Source: DASQUK01 sp046723645
Lineage (GTDB): Bacteria; Actinomycetota; Acidimicrobiia; Acidimicrobiales; VFJN01
Length of the DNA stretch: 37,105 bases
Assembly (NCBI GenBank): GCA_046723645.1
Contig: JBKOUY010000081.1
Span: 1 to 37,105 of the forward strand
Reading direction: 5' to 3'
The notes below the pieces were generated by a model that was not told the DNA's origin, did not search any database, and saw only the letters and a list, made by a program, of their open reading frames with translations. A program made the position numbers and the translations under genes. Positions 9,567-17,330 of this stretch are shown here, in pieces; position 1 is the first letter of the stretch, and the number at the start of each line of letters is the position of its first letter.

Positions 9567-12020
9567 CTAATCCCCGGCCTTCTCGGCCTCCTCGGCCTTC
9601 TCGGCCTCCTCGGCCTTCTCGGCCTCCTCGGGCTCGCCGGCGTGGTGGGAGCGCACCGACCCGGTGATGCGCCAGCCCACCTCGATGACGAACCCCCCGG
9701 CGGCGGCGATGCCGATCGCCGACAGGACGAGCTCGGTGCGCGGCGGGTTCAGCGCGAAGAAGTCCTGCAACCCCGGCACCGCCATGATGACCGCAAAGGC
9801 CGCCGCCATCGACAAGACCAGCCCCGCCCGCCACGGGTTGGCGGGCCGGGCGAGGATGGCAAGCACCCACAGGGTCACGAGGAACAGCGTGATCGTGGCC
9901 GTCGTGCGGGCCTCGGTCTGGCTGACGCCGCTCTCCGAACGCGCCAGCGCGTAGGCCGCGATCGTGCAGGCGGCCGCGACGGTGCCGGCGGGCACCGCGA
10001 ACCGCAGGACCCGCTCGACGAACCCCGGCCTGGCGCGCTGCGCGTTCGGGGCCAGCGCCAGGAAGAACGCGGGGATGCCGATGGTCAGGCTGCTCACGAT
10101 CGTCAGGTGACGGGGGAGGAAGGGGAACGGCACCCGGGCCACGCCGACGATCAGCGCCAGCAGGGCGGCGTAGACGGTCTTGGTCAGGAACAGGTTGGCG
10201 ACGCGCTCGACGTTGGCGATGACCCGCCGGCCCTCGCCCAGAACGGGCGGCAGGCTGCCGAATTCGGAATCCAGCAGGACGACGGGTGCCACCGCGCGGC
10301 TGACCGGCGCCCCGGTCCCCATGGCCACGCCGAGGTCGGCCTCCTTGAGCGCCAGCACGTCGTTCACTCCGTCGCCGGTCATGGCGACCGTGTGCCCGCG
10401 CGCCTGCAACGCCCGCACCATCGCCTGCTTCTGCTGCGGCCCGACTCGACCGAACACGCCGGTCCGCTCCATCACGTCGGCCAGCTCGTCGGGGTCGTCG
10501 GGGAGGTCCCGGGCGTCGCGGGGCGGCTCGGTGCTGTCGAGGCCGACCCGGGCGGCCACGGCTCCAACGGTCCGCGGGTCGTCGCCCGAGACGACCTTGA
10601 CGGTCACGTCCTGCGAGGCGAAGTACTCGAGCGTGGAGCGGGCGTTCTCGCGGACGCGCTCCTCGATCACCACCAGCGCCACCGGGTCGCCGGTCGGTGG
10701 GCCGTCGCCCCTGGGCTCTCCCGTGGTCCGGGCCAGCAACAGCACGCGGCGGCCCTTGCGGGTCTCCTGGTCCACCAGCTCTGCGGTCCGGTCGCGCTCG
10801 CCGTCGACCTCGGGCCCGTCGCCGCTGGCGGCCTCCAGGAGCACATTGGGGGCGCCGATCACCCAGTCGCCGTGCCCGTCGAAGCCGCTCCCCGAGAAGC
10901 GCCTGGCGGACGAGAACGCGGCGCGCCACGTCGGGGTCCAGCCGGGCGACGGGTAGTGCTCGGCCAGCGCCCGCATGCTGGCGTTGGGCTCCGGGTCGGC
11001 GGCCGCCAGGGCGCCGAGGGCGGACTCGGCTTCACGGGCACCGGCCCCGTCGAGGGTGTGGAGGTCGGCGACCTCGAGGCCCAGCTCCGTGAGCGTGCCA
11101 GTCTTGTCGGTGCACACGATGTCGACCCGGGCCAGGCCCTCGATGGCGGCGAGCTCCTGGACGAGCACCTGTCGGCGGCCGAGCCGGAGCACGCCGGCAG
11201 TGAAGGCGATGCTGGTCAGCAGCACCAGGCCCTCGGGGATCATGGCGCCGACGCCGGCCACCGTGCCGCGGATGGCGTCGCCGACCGAGTCGTCGGTCGA
11301 CTCGGCGAGCTGGCTGAAGATCAGCAGGATTGCGGTGGGGATGATGAGCCACGTCACCAGGCGGAGGATCTGATCGGTGCCCCGCCGCAGCTCGGAACGC
11401 ACCAGCGAGAACCGGCGCGCCTCCGCCGACAGCTGGTTGGCGTAGGATTCGGCGCCGATGCGGTCGGCCCGGTACCAGCCCTGGCCGGCGGTCACGAAGC
11501 TGCCCGACAGCACCTCCTCGCCGGGCGCCTTGGCCTCGGGCAGCGACTCGCCCGACAGCAGCGACTCGTCGACCTCGAGGGCGTCGGCGGACAGCACCTC
11601 GCCGTCGGCAACGATCTGGGTGCCCTGCCCCAGCTCGACCACGTCGCCGTCGACCACCTCCTCCAGGGGGATCTCGCGGCGCGCGCCATCGCGCGCCACG
11701 GTGACCGCGGGGACGGTGAGCAGCGACAGGCGGTCCAGGGTCCGCTTGGCCCGCCACTCCTGGTAGATGCCGATGCCGGTGTTGGTGACGAGCACCACGC
11801 CGAACAGGGCGTCCTGCAGGGGGCCGATCGTCAGGATGACGACGAGCAGGGCACCGAGGATGGCGTTGAAGCGGGTGAAGACGTTGGCCCGCACGATGGC
11901 CCACAGCGAGCGGCTGGTCCCGCCCGGCGCCCGATTGACCCGGCCGCTCTCGACGCGCTCCGCGACCTCTGCGTCGGTCAACCCCCGGGGGACAGGAGCG
12001 GTGTCGACGGTCTGCTGCAC
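9567..12020 (-). CDS. P-type cation-transporting ATPase (CtpE-like)
   Basis: This 817-aa ion pump has an actuator motif SGES (156-159), PEGL in the fourth membrane helix (262-265), the phosphorylated Asp in DKTGT (D305) and a hinge TGDGVND (548-554). There is no N-terminal metal-binding domain. PEGL and the surrounding MIPEGLVLLTSIAF resemble mycobacterial CtpE, a calcium-uptake type; calcium is therefore the best guess. The GTG start at 12020 is set by AGGAGG five bases upstream; the open frame continues upstream but only as antisense of other genes. A TACTCT hexamer (12044-12039) may be its -10. The C-terminal tail is (EEAEKA)-repeated. GH2 follows after 12 bases. The gene diverges from the 12084 gene. 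Confidence 0.93.
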   Translation of the reverse strand: MQQTVDTAPVPRGLTDAEVAERVESGRVNRAPGGTSRSLWAIVRANVFTRFNAILGALLVVILTIGPLQDALFGVVLVTNTGIGIYQEWRAKRTLDRLSLLTVPAVTVARDGARREIPLEEVVDGDVVELGQGTQIVADGEVLSADALEVDESLLSGESLPEAKAPGEEVLSGSFVTAGQGWYRADRIGAESYANQLSAEARRFSLVRSELRRGTDQILRLVTWLIIPTAILLIFSQLAESTDDSVGDAIRGTVAGVGAMIPEGLVLLTSIAFTAGVLRLGRRQVLVQELAAIEGLARVDIVCTDKTGTLTELGLEVADLHTLDGAGAREAESALGALAAADPEPNASMRALAEHYPSPGWTPTWRAAFSSARRFSGSGFDGHGDWVIGAPNVLLEAASGDGPEVDGERDRTAELVDQETRKGRRVLLLARTTGEPRGDGPPTGDPVALVVIEERVRENARSTLEYFASQDVTVKVVSGDDPRTVGAVAARVGLDSTEPPRDARDLPDDPDELADVMERTGVFGRVGPQQKQAMVRALQARGHTVAMTGDGVNDVLALKEADLGVAMGTGAPVSRAVAPVVLLDSEFGSLPPVLGEGRRVIANVERVANLFLTKTVYAALLALIVGVARVPFPFLPRHLTIVSSLTIGIPAFFLALAPNAQRARPGFVERVLRFAVPAGTVAAACTIAAYALARSESGVSQTEARTTATITLFLVTLWVLAILARPANPWRAGLVLSMAAAFAVIMAVPGLQDFFALNPPRTELVLSAIGIAAAGGFVIEVGWRITGSVRSHHAGEPEEAEKAEEAEKAEEAEKAGD
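9576..9629. repeat. Three perfect 18-bp tandem repeats
   Basis: The unit GGCCTTCTCGGCCTCCTC occurs three times in a row (9576, 9594, 9612). It encodes three six-residue units at the C-terminus of the P-type ATPase, acidic/basic and Ala-rich. Copy number could vary by slippage without frameshift. Confidence 0.9.
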
Positions 12021-12083
12021 GTGGTCCTCCTGTGTCGCAGAGTACCGAGGGAACCACGGGCAGAGGGGCGGTGTAGGACCGGT

Positions 12084-12740
12084 ATGCGAACCAGGATGTG
12101 GGTGGCAGCCGGCGCGTGCGGGATGGCGTTGGCGGGCGCGGTGGCTTTGGCCGGACCGGCGTGGGCCAAGGGGATCGAGTCGGCGACCATCAGCGGCCCC
12201 GGCCTCGACCACCCGTTGGACGTCACGCCCCCAAGTGGTGACGGCGGCACGTTGGCCAACCTGACCGGGTTCTGGGACGTCATGCCCGGCCAGCCGCGGC
12301 CGCCGACGTTCACGAAACAGGAGCCGCCCGGACAACTCGGGCCGCGGTACACAATCACCTGGCGCCTCATGACCGGGCCCGAGGAGACCACCGCGATCCG
12401 CCAGGACCTCTACCCCGACGCCGCCGGCGGTCCGCTGGTCCACACCGCCGCCGGCCAGCGCATCTTCGAGGGAGCGACCGTCGGCGGTTGGTACGCGGCG
12501 CCCCCGGAGCTGCGCGACCTGCTGGGCTCCCTCGGTGTGCCGGCGGCAGACCCCGGGCCTGCGAAGGCCGCGAAGGCGTCGGCGGCAACGCCCGAGGGCG
12601 CCGCGGCCTCTTCGGGCGGTTCGCCGTGGCCGGCCGTGATCATCGCGGGGGCGGCCGTGGCGGCGTTGGCGGGTGCGGGCGGGGCGGTCGCCATCCACCG
12701 GGCCCGGCGCCGCGAGCGGGTGGCCCCGATCCCGCTCTGA
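12084..12740 (+). CDS. Secreted, C-terminally membrane-anchored protein of unknown function
   Basis: This 218-aa protein has an N-terminal signal peptide (basic start, then a hydrophobic stretch to about residue 28, GPAWAKG), an extracytoplasmic domain of ~150 residues and an Ala/Ser-rich linker. One transmembrane helix lies near ~184-205, followed by a basic cytoplasmic tail RARRRER. This is a type I topology. I do not recognise the domain. The sigma factor gene starts 12 bases after the stop, so this protein may belong to the same envelope-signalling unit. It diverges from the P-type ATPase with a 63-base gap. The long open frame extending upstream is only the antisense of the ATPase and GH2 genes. 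Confidence 0.78.
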   Translation: MRTRMWVAAGACGMALAGAVALAGPAWAKGIESATISGPGLDHPLDVTPPSGDGGTLANLTGFWDVMPGQPRPPTFTKQEPPGQLGPRYTITWRLMTGPEETTAIRQDLYPDAAGGPLVHTAAGQRIFEGATVGGWYAAPPELRDLLGSLGVPAADPGPAKAAKASAATPEGAAASSGGSPWPAVIIAGAAVAALAGAGGAVAIHRARRRERVAPIPL

Positions 12741-12752
12741 CGCAACGATGCG

Positions 12753-13334
12753 GTGGTGGGCCGGCCACCCGACGACCGGGAGCTCGCACGACGGGCGAAG
12801 GAGGGTGACGTGGACGCGTACGCCTCGCTGCTCCGCATGCACGAGGGTCCGGCCCGCCGGCTGGCGCTCGTGGTGTGCGGTTCCGCAGGCGAGGCCGACG
12901 AGGCCGTGCAGGACGGCTTCGTCAAGGCGTGGTACGGGCTCGCCGGCTTCCGCGAGGGCGCAACCTTCCGGCCGTGGCTCCTGCGCATCGTGGCCAACGA
13001 GGCCCGCAACCTGCGCCGGTCGGCAGGCCGGCGGGCGGGCTACGAGCTGCGGTTCGCCGAGGACCGGGCCTCGGGCGGGGCGGCCCCCTCGCCCGAGGCT
13101 GCGGTCCTCGCGGCCGACCGCCGGCGGACGGTCGGTGCGGCGCTGGCCGGGCTGCCCACGCCGCAGCGGGACGTGGTGGCGTGCCGCTACCTCGTCGGGC
13201 TCGACGAGGCCGAGACCGCGGCGGTGCTGGGCCTGCCGCGGGGGACGGTGAAGTCGCGCGCGGCGCGGGGCCTGTCCCGGCTGCGCGACCTGCTGCCCGA
13301 GCGCATCGAGATCGGCGGGACCGGCGATGCCTGA
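12753..13334 (+). CDS. ECF-family RNA polymerase sigma factor
   Basis: This 193-aa sigma factor has a region 2 (~10-85, with DEAVQDGFVKAWYGLAGF and FRPWLLRIVANEARN) and a region 4 helix-turn-helix (~125-180, LPTPQRDVVACRYLVGLDE, then GLPRGTVKSRAARGLSRLR). Regions 1 and 3 are absent, as in ECF sigmas. The start is a GTG (12753 or 12756); no strong ribosome site is seen, so translation may be coupled to the preceding gene. It overlaps the next gene by 8 bases, the usual sign of a sigma/anti-sigma pair. The regulon is unknown. Confidence 0.88.
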   Translation: MVGRPPDDRELARRAKEGDVDAYASLLRMHEGPARRLALVVCGSAGEADEAVQDGFVKAWYGLAGFREGATFRPWLLRIVANEARNLRRSAGRRAGYELRFAEDRASGGAAPSPEAAVLAADRRRTVGAALAGLPTPQRDVVACRYLVGLDEAETAAVLGLPRGTVKSRAARGLSRLRDLLPERIEIGGTGDA

Positions 13335-14127
13335 CCTGGTCGACGACCTCCGCGAGCTGGGCCAGTGGCTCGACCTCCCGCCGGGCGATCCGGTCGCGGC
13401 CGCCGTCGACCGCCTCCGAGCCGACGGCGGGGGGCTAGACGCGTTCTCGCGCCAAGAATGGTCGTCCCGGCGACCATTTCGGGCGCGAGAACGTGTGCTT
13501 TGGGCCGCAGCGGCCGCCCTGCTGGTGGCGCTGGCGGCCACCCTGGCGGCACCCGGTCCCCGCCACGCCGTCGCCCGCTGGCTCGGGATCGGGAGCGTCA
13601 CCGTCACCTACACGGACCGGGTCCCCGCCGGGGTGGGCCGCACCTACGACCTCGGGGCCCCGACCTCGGTGGCGCGGGCGATCCGGCGCGCGGATGCGGC
13701 CGGCTGGCGCCTGGCGGCACCGACCGCCGCCGGCGACCCGGATCGGGCCTTCGTCGGCCTGCCCGCCGGGGCGGTCAACCTGGTGTGGGCGCCGTCCGCG
13801 GAGCTGCCGGAGATCGCCGATTCGGGCATCGGCCTGCTGCTCACGGCAATGCCGGGGACGACTGATGCCGGTGGGATGTCGAAGCAGGCGACGGGCAGCA
13901 CGACCATCCAGCTGGTACGGGTGGGGGACGAGGCGGCCTACTGGATCGCCGGCCAACCCCACGAGGTCGTCCTCACCGACGCCCAGGGCGACATCGTCCA
14001 CGACAGCTCCCGGCTGGCGGGCAACACGCTGATCTGGACCGACGGCGACGTCACCTACCGCCTCGAGTCGGCGCTCGACCGGGACGAGGCGGTCGCGCTC
14101 GCGTCGACGCTGCGGCGGCTCACCTGA
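13327..14127 (+). CDS. Probable membrane anti-sigma factor
   Basis: This 266-aa protein has a short cytoplasmic N-terminal part (~1-55), one transmembrane helix (~58-76) and a large outer domain. It overlaps the sigma gene by 8 bases. Topology and position fit an anti-sigma factor that holds the ECF sigma at the membrane, though no zinc-binding HxxxCxxC motif is seen, so the family is not identifiable from sequence alone. Codons 39-56, just before the membrane helix, are formed by a 52-base near-perfect palindrome, as if an element had been inserted in frame. The outer domain may sense an envelope signal. Confidence 0.72.
   Translation: MPDLVDDLRELGQWLDLPPGDPVAAAVDRLRADGGGLDAFSRQEWSSRRPFRARERVLWAAAAALLVALAATLAAPGPRHAVARWLGIGSVTVTYTDRVPAGVGRTYDLGAPTSVARAIRRADAAGWRLAAPTAAGDPDRAFVGLPAGAVNLVWAPSAELPEIADSGIGLLLTAMPGTTDAGGMSKQATGSTTIQLVRVGDEAAYWIAGQPHEVVLTDAQGDIVHDSSRLAGNTLIWTDGDVTYRLESALDRDEAVALASTLRRLT
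13442..13493. repeat. Long in-frame palindrome in anti-sigma gene
   Basis: Two 23-base arms (13442-13464 and 13471-13493) pair with only three mismatches, one of them a G-T, around a TCCCGG loop. The reading frame passes straight through, giving the basic stretch AFSRQEWSSRRPFRARER. Confidence 0.75.
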
Positions 14128-14157
14128 CCCGCGGATCGCTGCGCACCGGCCCGGCGG

Positions 14158-14163
14158 TAGGTT
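14158..14163 (+). promoter_or_regulatory. Leaderless -10 (TAGGTT) for moxR
   Basis: TAGGTT lies 7 bases before the ATG at 14171 and there is no Shine-Dalgarno. This fits transcription starting at the start codon. Confidence 0.5.
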
Positions 14164-14170
14164 GGCGGCC

Positions 14171-15583
14171 ATGTCGGACTCCCCCCGTCCCTCCACCTTG
14201 GGAGAGCTCCGGGCCTCGGGCTGGCGCTCGGTTCCGGTCAAGAACGAGATCCGCCGCAACGCCGTGCGCCGCATCGCCGCCGGTGAGCAGCTCATCCCGT
14301 CGGTGATCGGCTACGACGAGACGGTCCTCCCCCAGCTCGAGAACGCCGTGCTGGCGGGCCACGACATCATCTTCCTGGGCGAGCGGGGCCAGGCGAAGAC
14401 CCGCATGATCCGCACCCTGGTCGAGCTGCTCGACGAGTGGATCCCGATCGTCGCCGGCAGCGAGATCAACGACGATCCCGAGAGCCCCGTGTCGCGCTAC
14501 GCACGCGACCTGGTCACCGAGCACGGCGACGCCACGCCGGTCCAGTGGGTCCACCGCGACCACCGCTTCGGCGAGAAGCTGGCGACCCCCGACACGTCGA
14601 TGGCCGACCTCATCGGTGAGGTCGACCCGATCAAGGTGGCCGAGGGTCGCTACCTGTCCGACGAGCTGACCATCCACTACGGCCTGGTGCCGCGGACCAA
14701 CCGGGGCATATTCGCCATCAACGAGCTGCCGGACCTGGCCGAGCGGATCCAGGTCGGCCTGCTCAACGTGCTGGAGGAGCGGGACGTCCAGGTGCGCGGC
14801 TACAAGATTCGCCTGCCCCTCGACGTCATGCTGGTGGCCTCCGCCAACCCGGAGGACTACACGAACCGGGGTCGGATCATCACGCCGCTGAAGGACCGGT
14901 TCGGCAGCCAGATCCGCACGCACTACCCGCTCGACGTCGAGACCGAGGTGGCCATCGCCGCCCAGGAGGCGCGGCCGTTCGACGTCGAGGGCGTCCGGGT
15001 CTCGGTGCCGCCTTACATGACCGAGATCGTCGCCACGCTGAGCCACCTGGCCCGCGACAGCGCCCACATCAACCAGCGCTCGGGCGTGTCGGTGCGGCTC
15101 ACGGTTTCCAACAGCGAGGTGCTGGTTGCCAACGCCACCCGGCGCGCCCTGCGCCACGGCGAGCGCGAGGTCAGCCCCCGCGTGAGCGACCTCAACGCAC
15201 TGGCGGCGTCGACGATGGGCAAGGTCGAGATCGAGACGCTCGACGAGGGCCGCGACGAGCAGATCGCCGAGCACCTGCTGCGGTCGGCGGTGCTCACGGT
15301 GTTCAAGCGCCGGGTCAACCCGGGCCAGCTGCGCGACGTGGTGGTTTCGTTCGACGACGGCGCCGTCGTCCACACGGGCGAGGACGTGGCGTCCGCCGAC
15401 CTCGCCCACCTGGTCGAGGACGTCCCCGCGCTGCGCGAGTCGGTCGCCGAGCTCACGGGGGGCGACGAGAGCCCGGCCGCCGTGGCCAGCGCCGTCGAGC
15501 TGGTGCTCGAGGGCCTGCACCTTTCCAAGCGGCTCAACAAGGACGCGGTCGACGGCCGCGCCACGTACCGCTCACGGAGCTGA
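14171..15583 (+). CDS. MoxR-type AAA+ ATPase (magnesium-chelatase-like)
   Basis: This 470-aa ATPase has Walker A GERGQAKTR (70-78) and Walker B GIFAINELPDL (179-189, E185). The sensor-type SANPEDYTNRGRIITPLKDRF and a C-terminal lid follow. MoxR ATPases work with VWA-domain proteins as chaperones that insert metals or activate protein complexes. The matching VWA gene is at 17331, on the same strand but separated by two opposite-strand genes. The ATG at 14171 is preferred to the in-frame TTG at 14162, because TAGGTT sits 7 bases upstream as in other leaderless genes here. A palindromic terminator follows the stop. Confidence 0.9.
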   Translation: MSDSPRPSTLGELRASGWRSVPVKNEIRRNAVRRIAAGEQLIPSVIGYDETVLPQLENAVLAGHDIIFLGERGQAKTRMIRTLVELLDEWIPIVAGSEINDDPESPVSRYARDLVTEHGDATPVQWVHRDHRFGEKLATPDTSMADLIGEVDPIKVAEGRYLSDELTIHYGLVPRTNRGIFAINELPDLAERIQVGLLNVLEERDVQVRGYKIRLPLDVMLVASANPEDYTNRGRIITPLKDRFGSQIRTHYPLDVETEVAIAAQEARPFDVEGVRVSVPPYMTEIVATLSHLARDSAHINQRSGVSVRLTVSNSEVLVANATRRALRHGEREVSPRVSDLNALAASTMGKVEIETLDEGRDEQIAEHLLRSAVLTVFKRRVNPGQLRDVVVSFDDGAVVHTGEDVASADLAHLVEDVPALRESVAELTGGDESPAAVASAVELVLEGLHLSKRLNKDAVDGRATYRSRS

Positions 15584-15597
15584 ACCCAGTCTGTGAA

Positions 15598-15627
15598 GAA
15601 GATTTCGGGCCATGGCCCGAAATCTTC
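15598..15627. terminator. Perfect 30-bp palindrome, bidirectional terminator
   Basis: GAAGATTTCGGGCC and its inversion surround an AT centre; all 30 bases are self-complementary. It lies between the convergent ends of the MoxR gene and the GH1-like gene, overlapping the stop of the latter by two bases. AT-rich ends (AAATCTTC) could serve either direction. Confidence 0.7.
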
Positions 15628-16579
15628 AGAGAGCGGTCGGCAGCGACCCGAGGGCGTCCTTCGGCGCGCGATCCCGGTCTAACAGGCCGAGCCGGGCATC
15701 GAACCCTCGGTGCCACTCGTAGCCGTCGACCGCTGGCAGGTGGAAGGCGCCGACCACGCGCATGCCGTCACGGTGGGCCGTGGCAACGGCATCGGCGGCC
15801 CGCTGGACGCGCCCCTCGCCGGTTGGGTCGCCGGTCACGACCACGATCCCTGCGTCCGGGAAGGCACCGGCGACCTGCTCCAGCGGCGTCTCCAGCCCGT
15901 CCACGGGGGCGCTGACCACCAACAGGTCGTCGGCCTCGCGGGGCTCACCGGGCCGGGCGGTCACGGCCACCGGCGCGCCCCCGGTCCGCAGCAGGCGGGC
16001 GGCCTCGGCCTCCGCGGTCCGCAGCGCGGCCCCCGCGTCGCGCTCGTCGTCCTCGCTACGCCGGCCGGGCGGGAACACGCCCTCGCCGTAGCCCAAACGG
16101 GCCTGGAGGTCTGGCTCGTGGATCGGCAGCCACCCCGCCACGAGGTCGCCGAGCGCCTCGGCCACGCGGTCCACGTGGCGGGGCCACGTCAGGGTGGCCG
16201 CCTTGTCGTCCAGCCAGCCCCGCCGATCGTCGGTGAACCAGCCGGGCGCCGAGCCGTGCAACAGGCACGCCCACACCGCCACGCCCGCATCCCAGCCCGC
16301 GGCCAGCACCCGGCGCAGGTGAGCGACCTCGTCCTCGTTCCAGCGGCCCTCCTCCGGTTCGAGGCGCGCCCACTCGACCGTGAGCCGGTGGTGCGTGATC
16401 CCGTGCTCGGCGAGCAGGGCGAAGTCGTCGGTATAGCGGGTGCGGAATCCGTTGCCGTCGCGCGACGGCGGCACCCGCTCCTCGGCCTCCCAGCCCGCCC
16501 AGTCGGACCGCGGGGCCGCGCCCTCGCACTGCGTCGCCGCCGCGCCCGTGCCCCACCAGGGGGATGAACGCTCGCTCAT
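15626..16579 (-). CDS. GH1-like protein lacking the catalytic nucleophile motif
   Basis: This 317-aa protein aligns along its length with family 1 beta-glucosidases but is about 130 residues shorter. Matching segments are WWGTGAAATQCEG (8-20, for the usual TAAYQxEG), THHRLTVEWARLEP (62-75) and VDGYEWHRGFDARLGL (284-299, for DNFEWxxGYxxRFGL). The acid/base motif NEP is HEP (H154-E155-P156). The nucleophile motif ITENG reads VTGDP (248-252), so the Glu is missing. It is probably not a classic retaining glycosidase. Its stop codon overlaps a palindromic terminator. Its start overlaps the end of the DsbA-family gene by four bases (ATGA), so the two are co-translated. Confidence 0.78.
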   Translation of the reverse strand: MSERSSPWWGTGAAATQCEGAAPRSDWAGWEAEERVPPSRDGNGFRTRYTDDFALLAEHGITHHRLTVEWARLEPEEGRWNEDEVAHLRRVLAAGWDAGVAVWACLLHGSAPGWFTDDRRGWLDDKAATLTWPRHVDRVAEALGDLVAGWLPIHEPDLQARLGYGEGVFPPGRRSEDDERDAGAALRTAEAEAARLLRTGGAPVAVTARPGEPREADDLLVVSAPVDGLETPLEQVAGAFPDAGIVVVTGDPTGEGRVQRAADAVATAHRDGMRVVGAFHLPAVDGYEWHRGFDARLGLLDRDRAPKDALGSLPTAL

Positions 16580-17229
16580 TCAGACTTTGCCAGCGGCAGG
16601 ATGCGCTCGGCCGCCCGCTGGAGCACCTGGACGAACGTGTCGACGTCCTGCGCGCCGGGGATCGCCCAGCGGCCCTCGATCACGAACGTCGGCACCGCGC
16701 TGATCCCCAGCTCGGTTGCCCTGGCCTCCTCGGCGCGCACCTGGTCGGCCCCGGCACCCGTCGCCAGCGCCTCGGACGCAGCGACCGGGTCCAGGTCCGC
16801 CTCCGCCGCCAGCCCGGCCAGCACGCCATGGTCGGCGACGTCGAGGTTCTCGGTGAAGTAGGCCCGGAACAGCCGCTGCTCGAGCGCGGCCCGCCCATCG
16901 GCGCCGGCCGCGTCCTCGGCCCAGGCGGCCAGCCGGTGGGCGTCGAACGTGTTGACGCGCCGCTTACCGTCCCAGCGGAAGTCGATGCCCACGTCGGTGC
17001 CGACGTGGGCGAGGCGGTCGTGCACCCGGTCGAGTGCCGCCGGGCTGCCGAACTTGCGGGCGAGGTAGTCGGCGAGGTCCATGCCGCCGGCCGGGACCGT
17101 GGGGTCGAGCTCGAACGCCCGGTAGTCCACGTCGACCTCGCCGTCGAACCGTTCGAGCGCAGCCGAGAAGCGCCGCGTGCCGACGTAACACCACGGGCAC
17201 ACCACGTCGGACCAGATCTCCACCTGCAT
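16576..17229 (-). CDS. DsbA-family oxidoreductase (FrnE-like)
   Basis: This 217-aa thioredoxin-fold protein has the motif CPWC at residues 11-14 right after the first beta strand and a helical insertion (~65-150). The cis-Pro segment ISAVPTFVIEG lies near 174. There is no signal peptide, as in cytoplasmic FrnE-type proteins linked to disulfide chemistry and oxidative stress. The ATG at 17229 is chosen because the product then begins MQVEIWSDVVCPWC, as in the family; the frame extends upstream without a matching sequence. A TAAGTT hexamer lies 10 bases before the start. The GH1-like gene follows with a 4-base overlap. Confidence 0.9.
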   Translation of the reverse strand: MQVEIWSDVVCPWCYVGTRRFSAALERFDGEVDVDYRAFELDPTVPAGGMDLADYLARKFGSPAALDRVHDRLAHVGTDVGIDFRWDGKRRVNTFDAHRLAAWAEDAAGADGRAALEQRLFRAYFTENLDVADHGVLAGLAAEADLDPVAASEALATGAGADQVRAEEARATELGISAVPTFVIEGRWAIPGAQDVDTFVQVLQRAAERILPLAKSE

Positions 17230-17316
17230 GGGCCTCGCCAACTTAGTGGACCCCCCGGGAGTCATCGTGGCCTCTCGCCGGCCAGATCCGCCGACGCGTT
17301 CCGGAACGTCGACCGG

Positions 17317-17322
17317 TACGGT
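17317..17322 (+). promoter_or_regulatory. Leaderless -10 (TACGGT) for VWA gene
   Basis: TACGGT ends 8 bases before the ATG at 17331, with no Shine-Dalgarno between. Confidence 0.45.
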
Positions 17323-17330
17323 GGCGACCA

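Noticed and set aside
9576..9629. CRISPR or binding-site array
   Set aside because: The repeats are contiguous, in frame and encode the ATPase tail.
8142..12740. Very long plus-strand open frame of about 1530 codons
   Set aside because: Up to ~12080 it is the antisense of the GH2 and P-type ATPase genes, with low-complexity Arg/Gly/His-rich translation. Only the end (from 12084) is a real gene.
12021..13607. Upstream extension of the P-type ATPase frame
   Set aside because: It overlaps the sigma and secreted-protein genes on the other strand. AGGAGG and a GTG at 12020 give a standard start.
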